Origin: Marinobacterium halophilum | GTDB lineage: Bacteria > Pseudomonadota > Gammaproteobacteria > Pseudomonadales > Balneatricaceae | Direction: 5' to 3' | Length of the DNA stretch: 64,000 bases | NCBI RefSeq assembly: GCF_003014615.1 | Contig: NZ_PYGI01000012.1 | Coordinates: forward strand, 1 to 64,000 | Position numbers and translations under genes: made by a program | Shown: in pieces, positions 37,302-48,199 of the stretch | Numbering within the stretch: position 1 is the first letter of the stretch | How the letters are laid out: every line of letters begins with the position of its first letter | The notes under the pieces: model-generated | Databases searched by the model: none | What the model was told of the DNA's origin: nothing | The model's input: the letters and a program-made list of their open reading frames with translations, nothing else

Positions 37302-38564
37302 ATCAACGTCATCATGGAAAAAAATCACCTGATTCTTGCCCTTGTGCTTGGCGGCATAGAGGGCCGAGTCGGCACGCGCCATCAGGTTGACCAGCTCTGA
37401 CGCATCATCCGGGTAATGAGACACGCCAATACTGGCTGTCACCTTCAACCCCCTGAGTTCATCGTCGAAGCGCAGATATTCAATACCGGTCCGCAGTTTA
37501 TGCATCAGAATTTCCATTCCCGACGTCGAGGTATCGGGACAGAGCAGCACAAATTCTTCACCACCCCAACGGAACACCAGATCCGACCTGCGGACAAACT
37601 CTGCAATATACTGCGCCACCCGTTTAAGCACCGCATCACCGGCCAAATGTCCATGCAGATCATTGATGCGTTTGAAATCATCGATATCGAGCAGAGCAAA
37701 CCCCAGCGGACGCTGCTGGCGCTGCATCAGCGATAGCATCTGCTCCGCCAGCACTTCTCCGCGGCGGCGATTGAACAGGCCGGTCAAGGTATCGAAATCG
37801 GCCTTGCGTTGCAGGTCCAGCTCCTGCAGTTTCAAGTCGGTGATATTGTGGACCAACCCGACAACACGCAGCGGATTGCCTTCGGTATCACGCTCACGCA
37901 CCTGGCCCCGGTCTCGAATCCACACATAGTGACCGTTACGGTTGCGCAGCCGGTATTCGGCTTCAAACAGATGACGGGTACCGCGCAGATGCTCGTCCAG
38001 AACACTTAGTACCAGCGGGGCATCCTCGGTATGAATATTGTCCTTCCAGGTTTCCAGCCGAGGTTCCATCTCGTCAGGGCCATAGCCCAGCAGACGCTTG
38101 AGGTTGGGGCTGAAATAGAGCGCGTTATTGCCCGGGTGCCAACTCCAGCAGCCGTCCGCCGTATCATGCAGACCAAACCAGTGTTCAGCGGACTCCTCAC
38201 AACAGGCGGTCACCTGCTCGATGCGAGTACTGATATCACGCACGATCGAGACAAAAAGTTCACGGCCTTCGTGCCATTGCACACGCGTACAGACCTCCAC
38301 CGGAAAATGTGAACCGTCCGCACGCCGGTGATGGCCAATAAACAGATAGGGTTGTTGCTCGCGAATGGTGTCGGCAATGCTGCGCCAATGGGCCAGATCA
38401 CCGACGTCCTGTTGCAGGTCCAATACGCTCATCGACAGCAGCTGGCCGGGGGTTAACCCCAGAGAGGCATAGGCCAGCTGATTACAATCAATAATTGCAG
38501 CCGTTTCGGGGTCGATGACATAGAGTGCATCGGGTAGCTGGGTTACTAGCTGTTCCAGATCCAT
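37284..38564 (-). CDS. PAS-PAS-GGDEF diguanylate cyclase
   Basis: A 426-residue soluble sensor protein. Two PAS-type domains (about residues 1-115 and 135-245, the second with a PAC-like YRLRNRNGHYVWIRDRG) precede a GGDEF domain. The active site is GGEEF (334-338), and an intact product-inhibition I-site RRSD (325-328) lies five residues upstream, so a functional diguanylate cyclase is expected. No membrane helix or signal peptide. ATG 38564 follows AGGAG by six bases. No EAL domain and no obvious partner nearby. Confidence 0.93.
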   Translation of the reverse strand: MDLEQLVTQLPDALYVIDPETAAIIDCNQLAYASLGLTPGQLLSMSVLDLQQDVGDLAHWRSIADTIREQQPYLFIGHHRRADGSHFPVEVCTRVQWHEGRELFVSIVRDISTRIEQVTACCEESAEHWFGLHDTADGCWSWHPGNNALYFSPNLKRLLGYGPDEMEPRLETWKDNIHTEDAPLVLSVLDEHLRGTRHLFEAEYRLRNRNGHYVWIRDRGQVRERDTEGNPLRVVGLVHNITDLKLQELDLQRKADFDTLTGLFNRRRGEVLAEQMLSLMQRQQRPLGFALLDIDDFKRINDLHGHLAGDAVLKRVAQYIAEFVRRSDLVFRWGGEEFVLLCPDTSTSGMEILMHKLRTGIEYLRFDDELRGLKVTASIGVSHYPDDASELVNLMARADSALYAAKHKGKNQVIFFHDDVDSASVG

Positions 38565-38656
38565 CAGGGGCTCCTGACCCCCTGCTTCCATTGTCCGGGG
38601 GTTAACCGGTTAAATATAACCCTACGGCCGGGGCAACAGAAGTGATCATCTGCCCG

Positions 38657-39742
38657 TTAATCAATGGCGCCTTGAGCCTGCGCAAGTTCTCGACACTTTT
38701 CAGGGTCTTCCGTCACAGCAAACGACCAGCCCTGCAGATGCTGATGTACCAGCTGCTCCAATGCATCGATGTGCTGAGCTTCCGCATTGAGCGCCGGGAT
38801 ATATTCGTAACGCTCACCACCGGCTTCCATGAAGTAGTCACGGTTTTCCTGACCGATCTCTTCAATGGTTTCCAGACAGTCCGATGAAAAACCGGGGCAC
38901 ACGATCTGGACTGACTTGATGCCCTCACCCGGCATCGCCTTTAACGTATGGTCGGTATACGGCTTGAGCCATTCTTCGCGGCCAAAACGAGACTGGAACG
39001 TCGTCATCCATTCCCCTTCCCCCAGACCCAGCCGCTCGGCCAGCAGACGACTGGTCTTGTGACATTCACAGAAGTAGGGATCACCCTGGAGCAAGTAGCG
39101 TTTGGGCACGCCATGATAGGACATCAACAATTTGTCCGCCCTGCCGTTGGCTTCCCAATGGCGCTCAATGGAGGCTGCCAACGCCTCTATGTACGGCGGA
39201 AAATCGTGATAATGGTTGATCATGCGCAGCTCCGGCAACCAGCGGCGCTTGCGGAAATCCTCGGCGACAGCATCAAACGTCGAAGCAGTAGTTGCACCTG
39301 AGTACTGCGGATACAGCGGCAGCACCAGCAAACGACGAACACCGGCCTGCTGCATGCGCTCAATCACGCTGCTGATCGATGGATTGCCATAGCGCATGGC
39401 AAACTCGACCATCACCTGATCACCGAATTGAGCCTTGAGACGCTCACGCAGCTGTTCCGCCTGATCACGGGTATGCAGCAGCAGCGGCGAACCGTCGTCG
39501 GTCCAGACCTCACGATAGGCTGCAGCCGAGCGCCGTGGGCGAATATTCAGAATGACACCATTGAGAATGCACCACCAGATCGGGCGTGGCACTTCTACGA
39601 CACGCGGGTCCCAGAGGAACTCCTTGAGATAGCGACGCAAGGCAGACGTGTTGGGCGCATCCGGTGTCCCCAGGTTAGTGACCAGCACGCCGGTCAGCCC
39701 CTGCTGACTGTGTTTGAAATCCTTGACCCCACGAAACGCCAT
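38657..39742 (-). CDS. hemH: Ferrochelatase HemH
   Basis: Inserts ferrous iron into protoporphyrin IX as the last step of haem synthesis. The N-terminal block is GVLVTNLGTPDAPNTSALRRYLKEFLWDPRVVE. The conserved His of the active site lies in LLMSYHGVPKRYL, and the acidic partner region is VCPGFSSDCLETIEEIG. At 361 residues it is slightly longer than E. coli HemH. It stands between the livM terminator and the GGDEF gene. Confidence 0.97.
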   Translation of the reverse strand: MAFRGVKDFKHSQQGLTGVLVTNLGTPDAPNTSALRRYLKEFLWDPRVVEVPRPIWWCILNGVILNIRPRRSAAAYREVWTDDGSPLLLHTRDQAEQLRERLKAQFGDQVMVEFAMRYGNPSISSVIERMQQAGVRRLLVLPLYPQYSGATTASTFDAVAEDFRKRRWLPELRMINHYHDFPPYIEALAASIERHWEANGRADKLLMSYHGVPKRYLLQGDPYFCECHKTSRLLAERLGLGEGEWMTTFQSRFGREEWLKPYTDHTLKAMPGEGIKSVQIVCPGFSSDCLETIEEIGQENRDYFMEAGGERYEYIPALNAEAQHIDALEQLVHQHLQGWSFAVTEDPEKCRELAQAQGAID

Positions 39743-39844
39743 GTTGACTCCTTAGTTTGTCAGCCGTTGGATGCGTTGAAATGCTCAGTGCGCGAATCGT
39801 AGTCCATACGGCAACGCGGGCCAAGCAGTTCAGCCCCCATAAAC

Positions 39845-39878
39845 AAAAAACGCCCGCCGGGGGCATCTCCGACAGGCG
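39845..39878 (-). terminator. Intrinsic terminator of the liv operon
   Basis: On the minus strand CGCCTGTCGG pairs with CCGGCGGGCG (two G-U pairs) and is followed by six Ts. It lies about 20 bases past the livM stop. Confidence 0.88.
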
Positions 39879-39898
39879 AATGGCTTGACGATAAACTC

Positions 39899-40825
39899 TT
39901 AGCCGAAGTTGCGTTTCCACATCTTCTGGAACTCACCCACAATACCGCTGCGGAATGCGAGTACACAGAGCACGAAGATGAAGCCCATGATGATATGCAC
40001 GTAGTTGCCCAGCTCTCCCCCGGACAGATAGTTTTGCATGGTCACGATCACACCGGCACCGACGACCGGCCCCAGAATGGTGCCAACACCGCCTACCAGC
40101 GTCATCAACACCACCTCACCGGACATGTGCCAATGCACATCGGTCAGCGACGCCAGCTGGAATACCAGGGTTTTGGTAGAACCGGCCAACCCTGCCAGCG
40201 CTGCCGACAGCGTGAACGCCACCCACTTGTAGTCATTGACGTTATAACCCAGCGAAGTTGCACGCGGCTCATTTTCACGGATCGCCTTCAACACCTGACC
40301 AAACGGTGAGTGGATAGTGCGGTGAATCAGCCAGAAGCCGAACAGGAAGATCGCCAACACGAAGTAATACATGTTGATGTTGTCGGCCAGGTCGATCACG
40401 CCGAACAGGTGGCCACGGGAAACGCCCTGCATACCATCCTCGCCACCCGTAAACGGTGCCTGCAAGTAGACAAAGAACACCAGCTGCGACAGTGCCAGCG
40501 TCACCATGGCGAAGTAGATACCCTCACGCTTGACCGACAGTTTGCCGTAAATGGCACCCAACGCACCGGCCGCGACGGTACCCAACAAAATAGCCAGTTC
40601 CGGCGTCAAACCGGAGTTCATCATCAACCAGCCCGTAACATAACCGCCAGTCCCCAGGAACGCCGCATGGCCAAAGGACAGCAGACCGACATAGCCCAAC
40701 ATCAAGTTGAATGCACAGGCAAAGAGCGCAAAGCAGAGCAACTTGGCCAGGAATACCGGGTAGAGAAAGAACGGTGCCACAATCGCCAACAGGAGAAGGG
40801 CTACATAGAGCTTATTAATTTTCAT
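39899..40825 (-). CDS. livM: Branched-chain amino acid ABC transporter permease LivM
   Basis: An inner-membrane permease of 308-309 residues with about 8-9 helices. Family blocks are NLMLGYVGLLSFGHAAFLGTGGYVTG and, for the ATPase contact, IHRTIHSPFGQVLKAIRENEPRATSLGYNVNDYKWVAF; the C-terminal part has GGVGTILGPVVGAG. Two adjacent ATGs exist; the second (40825) is better spaced from GAGGGGG. It pairs with LivH in the membrane. It is the last gene of the livGFKHM operon. Confidence 0.96.
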   Translation of the reverse strand: MKINKLYVALLLLAIVAPFFLYPVFLAKLLCFALFACAFNLMLGYVGLLSFGHAAFLGTGGYVTGWLMMNSGLTPELAILLGTVAAGALGAIYGKLSVKREGIYFAMVTLALSQLVFFVYLQAPFTGGEDGMQGVSRGHLFGVIDLADNINMYYFVLAIFLFGFWLIHRTIHSPFGQVLKAIRENEPRATSLGYNVNDYKWVAFTLSAALAGLAGSTKTLVFQLASLTDVHWHMSGEVVLMTLVGGVGTILGPVVGAGVIVTMQNYLSGGELGNYVHIIMGFIFVLCVLAFRSGIVGEFQKMWKRNFG

Positions 40826-40835
40826 CATATCCCCC

Positions 40836-41723
40836 TCAGGCTTCCTTGCCGAACAGACCTGCCGGTTTCAGCAGCAGAACGATTACCATCACCAGGAAGA
40901 TCACCGTATTGGAGGCTTCCGGATAGAAATACTTGGTCAGCCCCTCGATCACGCCCATGGCCAGACCGGTCAGGATAGCGCCACCAATTGAGCCCATGCC
41001 GCCGATCACGACGATCGCAAACACGACGATCAACAGGTTGGAGCCCATGTCCGGAGAAACCGAGTAGATCGGTGCCGCCATGACACCGGCAAGTCCGGCC
41101 AGACCGACACCAAAACCGAAGGTCAGGGTCACAATCAGCGGCACGTTGATACCGAACGCCTGCATCAGCTGCGGGTTTTCGGTACCGGCGCGCAGATAGG
41201 CACCCAGTTTGGTTTTTTCGATCATCCACCAGGTCAGGCCACACACCACCACCGAGGCACAGATGATCCAGGCACGATAGTCCGGCAGATACATGAACGG
41301 CAGTTTGGTACCGCCACTCAGTGCTTCAGGAATACTGTACGACAGCCCTGAGGAGCCATACATATGAGTGAATACACCCTGCAACATCAATGCGACACCG
41401 AATGTCAGCAGCAGACTGTAAAGGTGATCTTCATTGGCGATGGGACGAATCAGAAAACGCTCCATCAATACCCCGACCAATCCGACCGCCAGGGGCACGA
41501 CAACCAGCGCCGCCCAATAATTGAGACCCAGATACTGCAACGCCAGCCAGGCTGCAAAAGCCCCCAACATGTACATCGCGCCCTGGGCAAAGTTGATGAT
41601 TTTCAACAGCCCGAAAATGATCGCCAAGCCCAGACTGAGCAATGCGTAGAACGATCCGTTGATCAACCCGACCAGCAACTGGCCGAAAAGACCAAACAGG
41701 TTAATACCGAGAAATGTCGCCAT
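40836..41723 (-). CDS. livH: Branched-chain amino acid ABC transporter permease LivH
   Basis: A 295-residue inner-membrane permease with about eight helices. The N-terminal signature is LLVGLINGSFYALLSLGLAIIFGLLKIINFAQGAMYMLGAF. The coupling segment is KLGAYLRAGTENPQLMQAFGINV, and GGMGSIGGAILTGLAMGVIEG follows. It is separated from livM by 10 bases and from livK by a 106-base gap holding a hairpin. Confidence 0.96.
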   Translation of the reverse strand: MATFLGINLFGLFGQLLVGLINGSFYALLSLGLAIIFGLLKIINFAQGAMYMLGAFAAWLALQYLGLNYWAALVVVPLAVGLVGVLMERFLIRPIANEDHLYSLLLTFGVALMLQGVFTHMYGSSGLSYSIPEALSGGTKLPFMYLPDYRAWIICASVVVCGLTWWMIEKTKLGAYLRAGTENPQLMQAFGINVPLIVTLTFGFGVGLAGLAGVMAAPIYSVSPDMGSNLLIVVFAIVVIGGMGSIGGAILTGLAMGVIEGLTKYFYPEASNTVIFLVMVIVLLLKPAGLFGKEA

Positions 41724-41770
41724 AGCCTTGTCCTGTTCACACCGCTTTCAGCCCATTTTAGGCAGCAGCT

Positions 41771-41803
41771 GTCCGTTCCGCTGCCCGAAAGGCAGCGGAG
41801 GAC
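41771..41803 (-). other. Stable hairpin between livK and livH
   Basis: Stem TCCGCTGCC/GGCAGCGGA with a CGAAA-type loop, extended by GTCC/GGAC across a two-base bulge. There is no U-tract. A hairpin here probably shields the binding-protein mRNA from 3' decay and gives more LivK than permease, as seen in other binding-protein operons. Confidence 0.6.
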
Positions 41804-41829
41804 CAGCAAAAGCGGTTCAACTCTTATTG

Positions 41830-43029
41830 TTATTTGAAGTTGCACTCAGGCAGCATAGGAGCGTACGCCTGATCACCCGGGATCACGCTGATCACCTTGA
41901 AGATATCGTTGGAATCACGGCGCTCGTCCGACTTCTTGATCTCGACGTAGTACATGTCATGCACCATGCGACCATCGGCACGCAGCGTTGCGTTGCGGGC
42001 AAAGAAATCATCCGGCTTCATTTCCTTCATCTTCTTCATGACAGCATCCGAATCATCGGTACCAGCGGCTTCAATCGCCTTCAGGTAGTGCATGGTCATG
42101 GAATAGGCACCGGCATGGCCCATCGCCGGGATAGAACCGTGACGCTCCATGAAGCGCTTGCTCCACTCGCGGGTCTGGTCATCATAGTCCCAGTAGAAGC
42201 CCGTGGTTGTGCGCATGCCACCGGCCACTTTGGGGTCCATGGCCTGAGCATTAGGGGTAAATACCAGCAGCCCCGCCACATCCATCATCTGGGTCAAACC
42301 GAACTCGGCAGCGGCCTTCAGCGCGTTAACGGTATCGTTACCGGCATTGGCCAAAGCCACAACATCCGCACCGGAAGACTGTGCCTGCAGGATGTAGGAA
42401 GAGAAATCAGTGGTGCTCAGCGGCGCACGCGCGACCCCGACCACTTCACCGCCGTTGTCATTGATTACCTTGGACGCCACGCCTTCCAGGGCGTGACCAA
42501 AGGCATAATCCGCAGTGATGAAGAACCATTTTTTCTGGCCCGCTTCAACCATCGGCTTCACGGTACCGTTGGCCAGCGCGGCCACGTTGTAGGTCCAGTG
42601 TACGTTGTAAGGCGAACATGACTTGGTGGTAAAGGCGTTGGATGCCGCCGTGGAGATCAGAGCGATCTTCTTGGCATCCGTGGTTACCTTGGTGGCCGCA
42701 CCCACAACGGCGGAAGATACCAGACCACCCACGGCATCCACTTCCTCGTTTTCAACCCACTTGCGCACAATGGCCGAGCCCACGTCCGGCTTGAGCTGAT
42801 CATCTGCACTGATGACCTCAATCGGCATGCCAAGCACGGTGCCGCCAAAATCCTCGACAGCCATTTGGGTTGCGGTGACACACCCCTGACCGCAGATATC
42901 GGCATAGACGCCCCCCATATCAGCCAGAACACCGATCTTGACCTTGCCGTCGGATACATTGGCCATGGCGGCAGAGGATGCAAGTGCGGCAACAGAGGCG
43001 GCCAGCAGGGTTTTCTTCATCATTTTCAT
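41830..43029 (-). CDS. livK: Periplasmic branched-chain amino acid-binding protein LivK-type
   Basis: Substrate-binding protein of 399 residues with a Sec signal peptide (MKMMKKTLLAASVAALASSAAMA-N). The mature part has the type I periplasmic-binding fold seen in LivJ/LivK (KIGVLADMGGVYADICGQG, FFITADYAFGHALEGVA, GADVVALANAGNDTVNALKAAAEFG). Two pairs of cysteines (DICGQGC, KSCSPY) could form disulfides. ATG 43029 follows AGGAGA by six bases. Leucine/isoleucine/valine as ligand is inferred from the catabolic neighbours. Confidence 0.9.
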   Translation of the reverse strand: MKMMKKTLLAASVAALASSAAMANVSDGKVKIGVLADMGGVYADICGQGCVTATQMAVEDFGGTVLGMPIEVISADDQLKPDVGSAIVRKWVENEEVDAVGGLVSSAVVGAATKVTTDAKKIALISTAASNAFTTKSCSPYNVHWTYNVAALANGTVKPMVEAGQKKWFFITADYAFGHALEGVASKVINDNGGEVVGVARAPLSTTDFSSYILQAQSSGADVVALANAGNDTVNALKAAAEFGLTQMMDVAGLLVFTPNAQAMDPKVAGGMRTTTGFYWDYDDQTREWSKRFMERHGSIPAMGHAGAYSMTMHYLKAIEAAGTDDSDAVMKKMKEMKPDDFFARNATLRADGRMVHDMYYVEIKKSDERRDSNDIFKVISVIPGDQAYAPMLPECNFK

Positions 43030-43078
43030 TGTTACTCTCCTGTCGAGCATTTTTATTGTTATATCTCACACACGGGCG

Positions 43079-43789
43079 TCAGACGCCCAAATAGGTATTC
43101 AGGAGCTCCGTTTTGGCTTCAAGCTCATGAGCATGAACTTCCTCGACGATATGACCGTGCTCCATCACATAATGGCGGTCGGCAATGGGCGCAGCAAAAC
43201 GGAAGTTCTGCTCCACCAACAAAATAGTCAGGCCACGCTCTTTGAGCATCACCAGCACTTCACCCAATTTCTGCACAATCACCGGAGCCAGACCTTCCGT
43301 AATCTCGTCCAGCAGCAGGATATTCGCCCCCGAACGCAGGATGCGCGCCAGCGCCAGCATCTGCTGCTCACCACCGGACAGTCGTGTGCCCTGGCTGTAG
43401 CGACGTTCGTAGAGATTGGGAAATATTTCATACAGCTCTTCGACACTCATGCCATCCGAACGCACCGCCGGTGGCAACAACAGGTTTTCTTCCACATTCA
43501 GACTGGAAAAAATACCCCGCTCTTCCGGGCAGTACCCAAGACCCAGATGCGCAATCTTGTGCGCCGGCATGTTGATGGTTTCGGTACCGTTGATATTGAT
43601 CGAACCCGTACGACGACCCACCATATTCATGATTGCCCGCAGCGTGGTACTGCGTCCGGCACCGTTGCGACCCAGCAACGTCACCAGCTCACCCTGCATC
43701 ACGCTCATGTCGATGCCATGCAGAATATGCGACTCGCCGTAGAAGGCGTGTAGATCGTCAATGCGCAGCTTTTCCCGATGCGTACTCAT
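43079..43789 (-). CDS. livF: Branched-chain amino acid ABC transporter ATPase LivF
   Basis: A 236-residue ABC ATPase. The Walker A motif is GRNGAGRST (residues 40-48), where the usual Lys is Arg46; the codon is CGC and was checked in the DNA. The Q-loop region is LGLGYCPEERGIF, the ABC signature is LSGGEQQMLALARIL, and Walker B is ILLLDEITEGLAP. Signature and Walker B are intact. Its ATG overlaps the livG stop by four bases. It is expected to pair with LivG, whose Walker A is normal. Confidence 0.95.
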   Translation of the reverse strand: MSTHREKLRIDDLHAFYGESHILHGIDMSVMQGELVTLLGRNGAGRSTTLRAIMNMVGRRTGSININGTETINMPAHKIAHLGLGYCPEERGIFSSLNVEENLLLPPAVRSDGMSVEELYEIFPNLYERRYSQGTRLSGGEQQMLALARILRSGANILLLDEITEGLAPVIVQKLGEVLVMLKERGLTILLVEQNFRFAAPIADRHYVMEHGHIVEEVHAHELEAKTELLNTYLGV

Positions 43790-44616
43790 ACCTCAGCCCC
43801 CTCCTTACTGACGGTTTCATCTTTGGCTTCAGCTGCCGCTGCATTGGCGCGGTCCTGCTCTTCACTGGCTGCCGTGCCCATATAGGCTTCACGCACCCGA
43901 GGATCGGCAGATACCGTGGCATAATCGCCTTCGGTCAGAATCGCTCCGCGTTGCAGCACCGTGATCCGGTCGGCCAACTTGGACACGACGTGGAGATTAT
44001 GCTCCACCATCAATATGGTGCGCCCCGCCGATACTTTCTTGATAAGATCCGCCACCAGGCCGACATCTTCATGTCCCATGCCCTGGGTCGGCTCATCAAG
44101 CAGCATCAGATCAGGCTCCAGCGCCAGTGTGGTAGCGATCTCCAGTGCCCGCTTGCGGCCATAGGACAGATCCACCGTCTGTGCATCGGCAAACGCACCC
44201 AGGCCTACAGACTCAAGCAACTCGAATGCCCGATCATTGAGACTGTTGAGCACCGACTGTGAACGCCAGAAATGGAAACTGTTGCCCTCTTTGCGCTGCA
44301 GAGCAATTCGGACATTCTCCAGCACCGACAGGTGCGGAAAAACCGCCGAAATCTGGAAGGAACGCACGACCCCGGCACGGGCAATGGCAGCAGGTTTCAT
44401 CGCCGTGATATCACGGTCATTGAACAGGATCTGGCCCGAGGTCGGGGTCAGAAATTTGGTCAAAAGATTGAATACAGTGGTCTTGCCAGCCCCGTTAGGA
44501 CCGATAAGAGCATGTATATGGCCACGTGTCACTTGCAGATTGACATCGTCGACCGCGGTAAAACCCTTAAACTCTTTAATAAGATTACGGGTTTCAAGAA
44601 CATAGTCTGCACTCAT
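43786..44616 (-). CDS. livG: Branched-chain amino acid ABC transporter ATPase LivG
   Basis: A 276-residue ABC ATPase and the first gene of the liv operon. Walker A is GPNGAGKTT (39-47), and the family-specific VVRSFQISAVFPHLSVLENVRIAL precedes a degenerate signature DLSYGRKRALEIATTL. Walker B is LMLLDEPTQGMG; the H-loop is VEHNLHVV. About 30 Ala/Glu-rich residues after AYMGTAA are extra relative to E. coli LivG. Upstream lies a 299-base divergent region with a LiuR-like operator. Confidence 0.96.
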   Translation of the reverse strand: MSADYVLETRNLIKEFKGFTAVDDVNLQVTRGHIHALIGPNGAGKTTVFNLLTKFLTPTSGQILFNDRDITAMKPAAIARAGVVRSFQISAVFPHLSVLENVRIALQRKEGNSFHFWRSQSVLNSLNDRAFELLESVGLGAFADAQTVDLSYGRKRALEIATTLALEPDLMLLDEPTQGMGHEDVGLVADLIKKVSAGRTILMVEHNLHVVSKLADRITVLQRGAILTEGDYATVSADPRVREAYMGTAASEEQDRANAAAAEAKDETVSKEGAEV

Positions 44617-44673
44617 GTGTAAACCAAGCCTCTTGTTGTTTTTATGCTGGCTTTTCGCACTTGGCGTCGAATT

Positions 44674-44689
44674 GTTACCTTAACGTAAG
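44674..44689 (-). promoter_or_regulatory. LiuR-like operator upstream of livG
   Basis: GTTACCTTAACGTAAG has the same palindromic design as the site before liuR, with one core mismatch (CCTTAACG for CGTTAACG). It lies about 60 bases upstream of the livG ATG. A further related half site, TTTACCTTA, begins at 44710. Confidence 0.55.
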
Positions 44690-44851
44690 GCATGGATGCA
44701 AACTAGCAATTTACCTTAGGGGAATACAATTACTACTTTGGTCTAATGCTATACATAAAAACACCCTCAAAACCACTATAATTCCTTTAATTTCAATACA
44801 TTAAAATAAATACTGTTTTTTTCGAATGACTAAAAAAAGCACAAACCGCAC

Positions 44852-44867
44852 TTTACGTTAACGTAAA
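44852..44867 (+). promoter_or_regulatory. LiuR operator upstream of liuR
   Basis: TTTACGTTAACGTAAA is a perfect 16-bp palindrome about 50 bases before the liuR ATG. This matches the kind of site reported for the MerR-type regulator LiuR in proteobacteria and suggests autoregulation. The DNA to its left (44700-44840), in the divergent livG-liuR region, is AT-rich and holds no gene. Confidence 0.75.
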
Positions 44868-44915
44868 CTTGCTTTAGCCTCGACATCAACACCCTTACAG
44901 GATTACACCCGCACC

Positions 44916-45317
44916 ATGAGCAGAACATACTCCATCAGTGAACTCGCGGCAGAGTTCGATGTAACCACCCGCAGCATCCGCTTCTATGAGGATCAAGGCT
45001 TGCTGCATCCATCGCGCCGCGGCCAGACACGCATTTACAGCAGCAAGGATCGTGTGCGCCTGAAACTGATCCTGCGTGGCAAGCGTCTGGGGTTCTCATT
45101 GGCCGAGACCAAAGAACTGTTCGACCTGTGGGACGAAACCCTGAGCGGCAGCGAAAAACAGCTCAACCTGCTGTTGAAAACCATCAATGGCAAACGCGCC
45201 GAGCTGGAGCAGCAGTTGAAAGACATCGCCATGGTGCAGCTTGAACTCGACAGCGCAGAAGCACGCTGTCTGGAAGCACTGAATGAACTTGAACAGACAA
45301 AAATGACTGTCGAATAA
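44916..45317 (+). CDS. liuR: MerR-family regulator LiuR of leucine/branched-chain catabolism
   Basis: A 133-residue MerR-type protein. The N-terminal winged helix is YSISELAAEFDVTTRSIRFYEDQGLLHPSRRGQTRIYSSKDRVRLKLILRGKRLGFSLAE, and a C-terminal dimerisation coiled coil follows (KQLNLLLKTINGKRAELEQQLKDI). There are no metal-binding cysteine clusters, as expected for LiuR. It opens the liu operon, 42 bases before ivd, with no terminator between them. Confidence 0.93.
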   Translation: MSRTYSISELAAEFDVTTRSIRFYEDQGLLHPSRRGQTRIYSSKDRVRLKLILRGKRLGFSLAETKELFDLWDETLSGSEKQLNLLLKTINGKRAELEQQLKDIAMVQLELDSAEARCLEALNELEQTKMTVE

Positions 45318-45359
45318 GCCCCCACGGCACTCGGCACAATAACAATAAAGGTGGACACG

Positions 45360-46526
45360 ATGATCTCTGCATACTCTGAACTGAATTTCGGTCTGGGTGA
45401 AACCGTTGACATGCTGCGTGAGCAGATCAACAGCTTTGCAGCACAGGAAATCGCCCCGCGGGCAGAAGCGATCGACCGGGACAACCTGTTCCCGGAAGAT
45501 CTGTGGCGCAAATTTGGCGACATGGGCCTGCTGGGGATTACCGTCAAAGAGCAATGGGGCGGCGTTGAAATGGGTTATCTCGCCCACGTCATCGCCATGG
45601 AAGAGATCAGCCGTGCGTCCGCATCTGTTGGCCTCTCCTACGGTGCGCACTCCAACCTGTGCGTTAACCAGATTCACCGCAACGGCACCGATGCCCAGCG
45701 CGAGAAGTACCTGCCCAAGCTGATCAGTGGCGAACACATCGGTGCGTTGGCGATGTCGGAGCCAAACGCCGGGTCTGATGTCGTTTCCATGAAGCTGAGC
45801 GCCCGTGATGCTGGTGACCACTATGTGCTGAACGGCAACAAGATGTGGATCACCAACGGCCCGGATGCCAATGTATATGTCATCTATGCCAAAACCGACA
45901 CCAGCGCCGGCCCCAAAGGCATCACTGCCTTCATCGTCGAGCGTGATACCGCGGGTTTCACCCAGGCACAGAAGCTGGACAAGCTGGGCATGCGCGGCTC
46001 CAACACCTGCGAACTGGTATTCCAGGACGCCAAGGTACCCAAGGAAAACATCCTGGGTGAGCTCAACGGCGGCGTGAAAGTGCTGATGAGTGGCCTGGAC
46101 TATGAGCGTCTGGTTCTGGCTGGTGGCCCGCTGGGCATCATGCAGGCGGCAATGGATATCGTCGTCCCCTACATCCGCGACCGTAAACAGTTTGGCCAGT
46201 CCATCGGCGAGTTCGAATTGGTACAGGGCAAGGTCGCCGACATGTACACCCAGATGAATGCGTCCCGCTCCTACGTTTATATGGCCGCACTGGCCGCTGA
46301 CCGTGGCGAAGCCAGCCGCAAGGACGCAGCGGGCGTCATTCTCTACTCCGCCGAGATGGCAACCAAGATCGCACTGGACGCCATTCAGCTGCTCGGTGGC
46401 AACGGCTATATCAACGAATTCCCCACCGGTCGTTTGCTGCGCGATGCCAAGCTGTACGAAATCGGTGCCGGCACCTCGGAAATCCGCCGCATGCTGATCG
46501 GCCGCGAGCTGTTCCTCAACAAATAA
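45360..46526 (+). CDS. liuA: Isovaleryl-CoA dehydrogenase
   Basis: FAD enzyme of 388 residues oxidising isovaleryl-CoA to 3-methylcrotonyl-CoA and reducing ETF. The catalytic Glu is in [16 protein letters not shown], the place used by isovaleryl-CoA dehydrogenases, while the C-terminal motif reads [10 protein letters not shown] with Ala where other acyl-CoA dehydrogenases have the Glu. This distinguishes it from the mms-operon dehydrogenase. ATG 45360 has AGGTGG five bases upstream; the GTG three codons earlier is less likely. Confidence 0.96.
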   Translation: MISAYSELNFGLGETVDMLREQINSFAAQEIAPRAEAIDRDNLFPEDLWRKFGDMGLLGITVKEQWGGVEMGYLAHVIAMEEISRASASVGLSYGAHSNLCVNQIHRNGTDAQREKYLPKLISGEHIGALAMSEPNAGSDVVSMKLSARDAGDHYVLNGNKMWITNGPDANVYVIYAKTDTSAGPKGITAFIVERDTAGFTQAQKLDKLGMRGSNTCELVFQDAKVPKENILGELNGGVKVLMSGLDYERLVLAGGPLGIMQAAMDIVVPYIRDRKQFGQSIGEFELVQGKVADMYTQMNASRSYVYMAALAADRGEASRKDAAGVILYSAEMATKIALDAIQLLGGNGYINEFPTGRLLRDAKLYEIGAGTSEIRRMLIGRELFLNK

Positions 46527-46550
46527 CAATAATGCACGAGGCGCGTTTCC

Positions 46551-48158
<1,608 letters not shown>

Positions 48159-48199
48159 GGCCACGGGTCACAGAAGCACGCTATATAAAGGAACGCACT

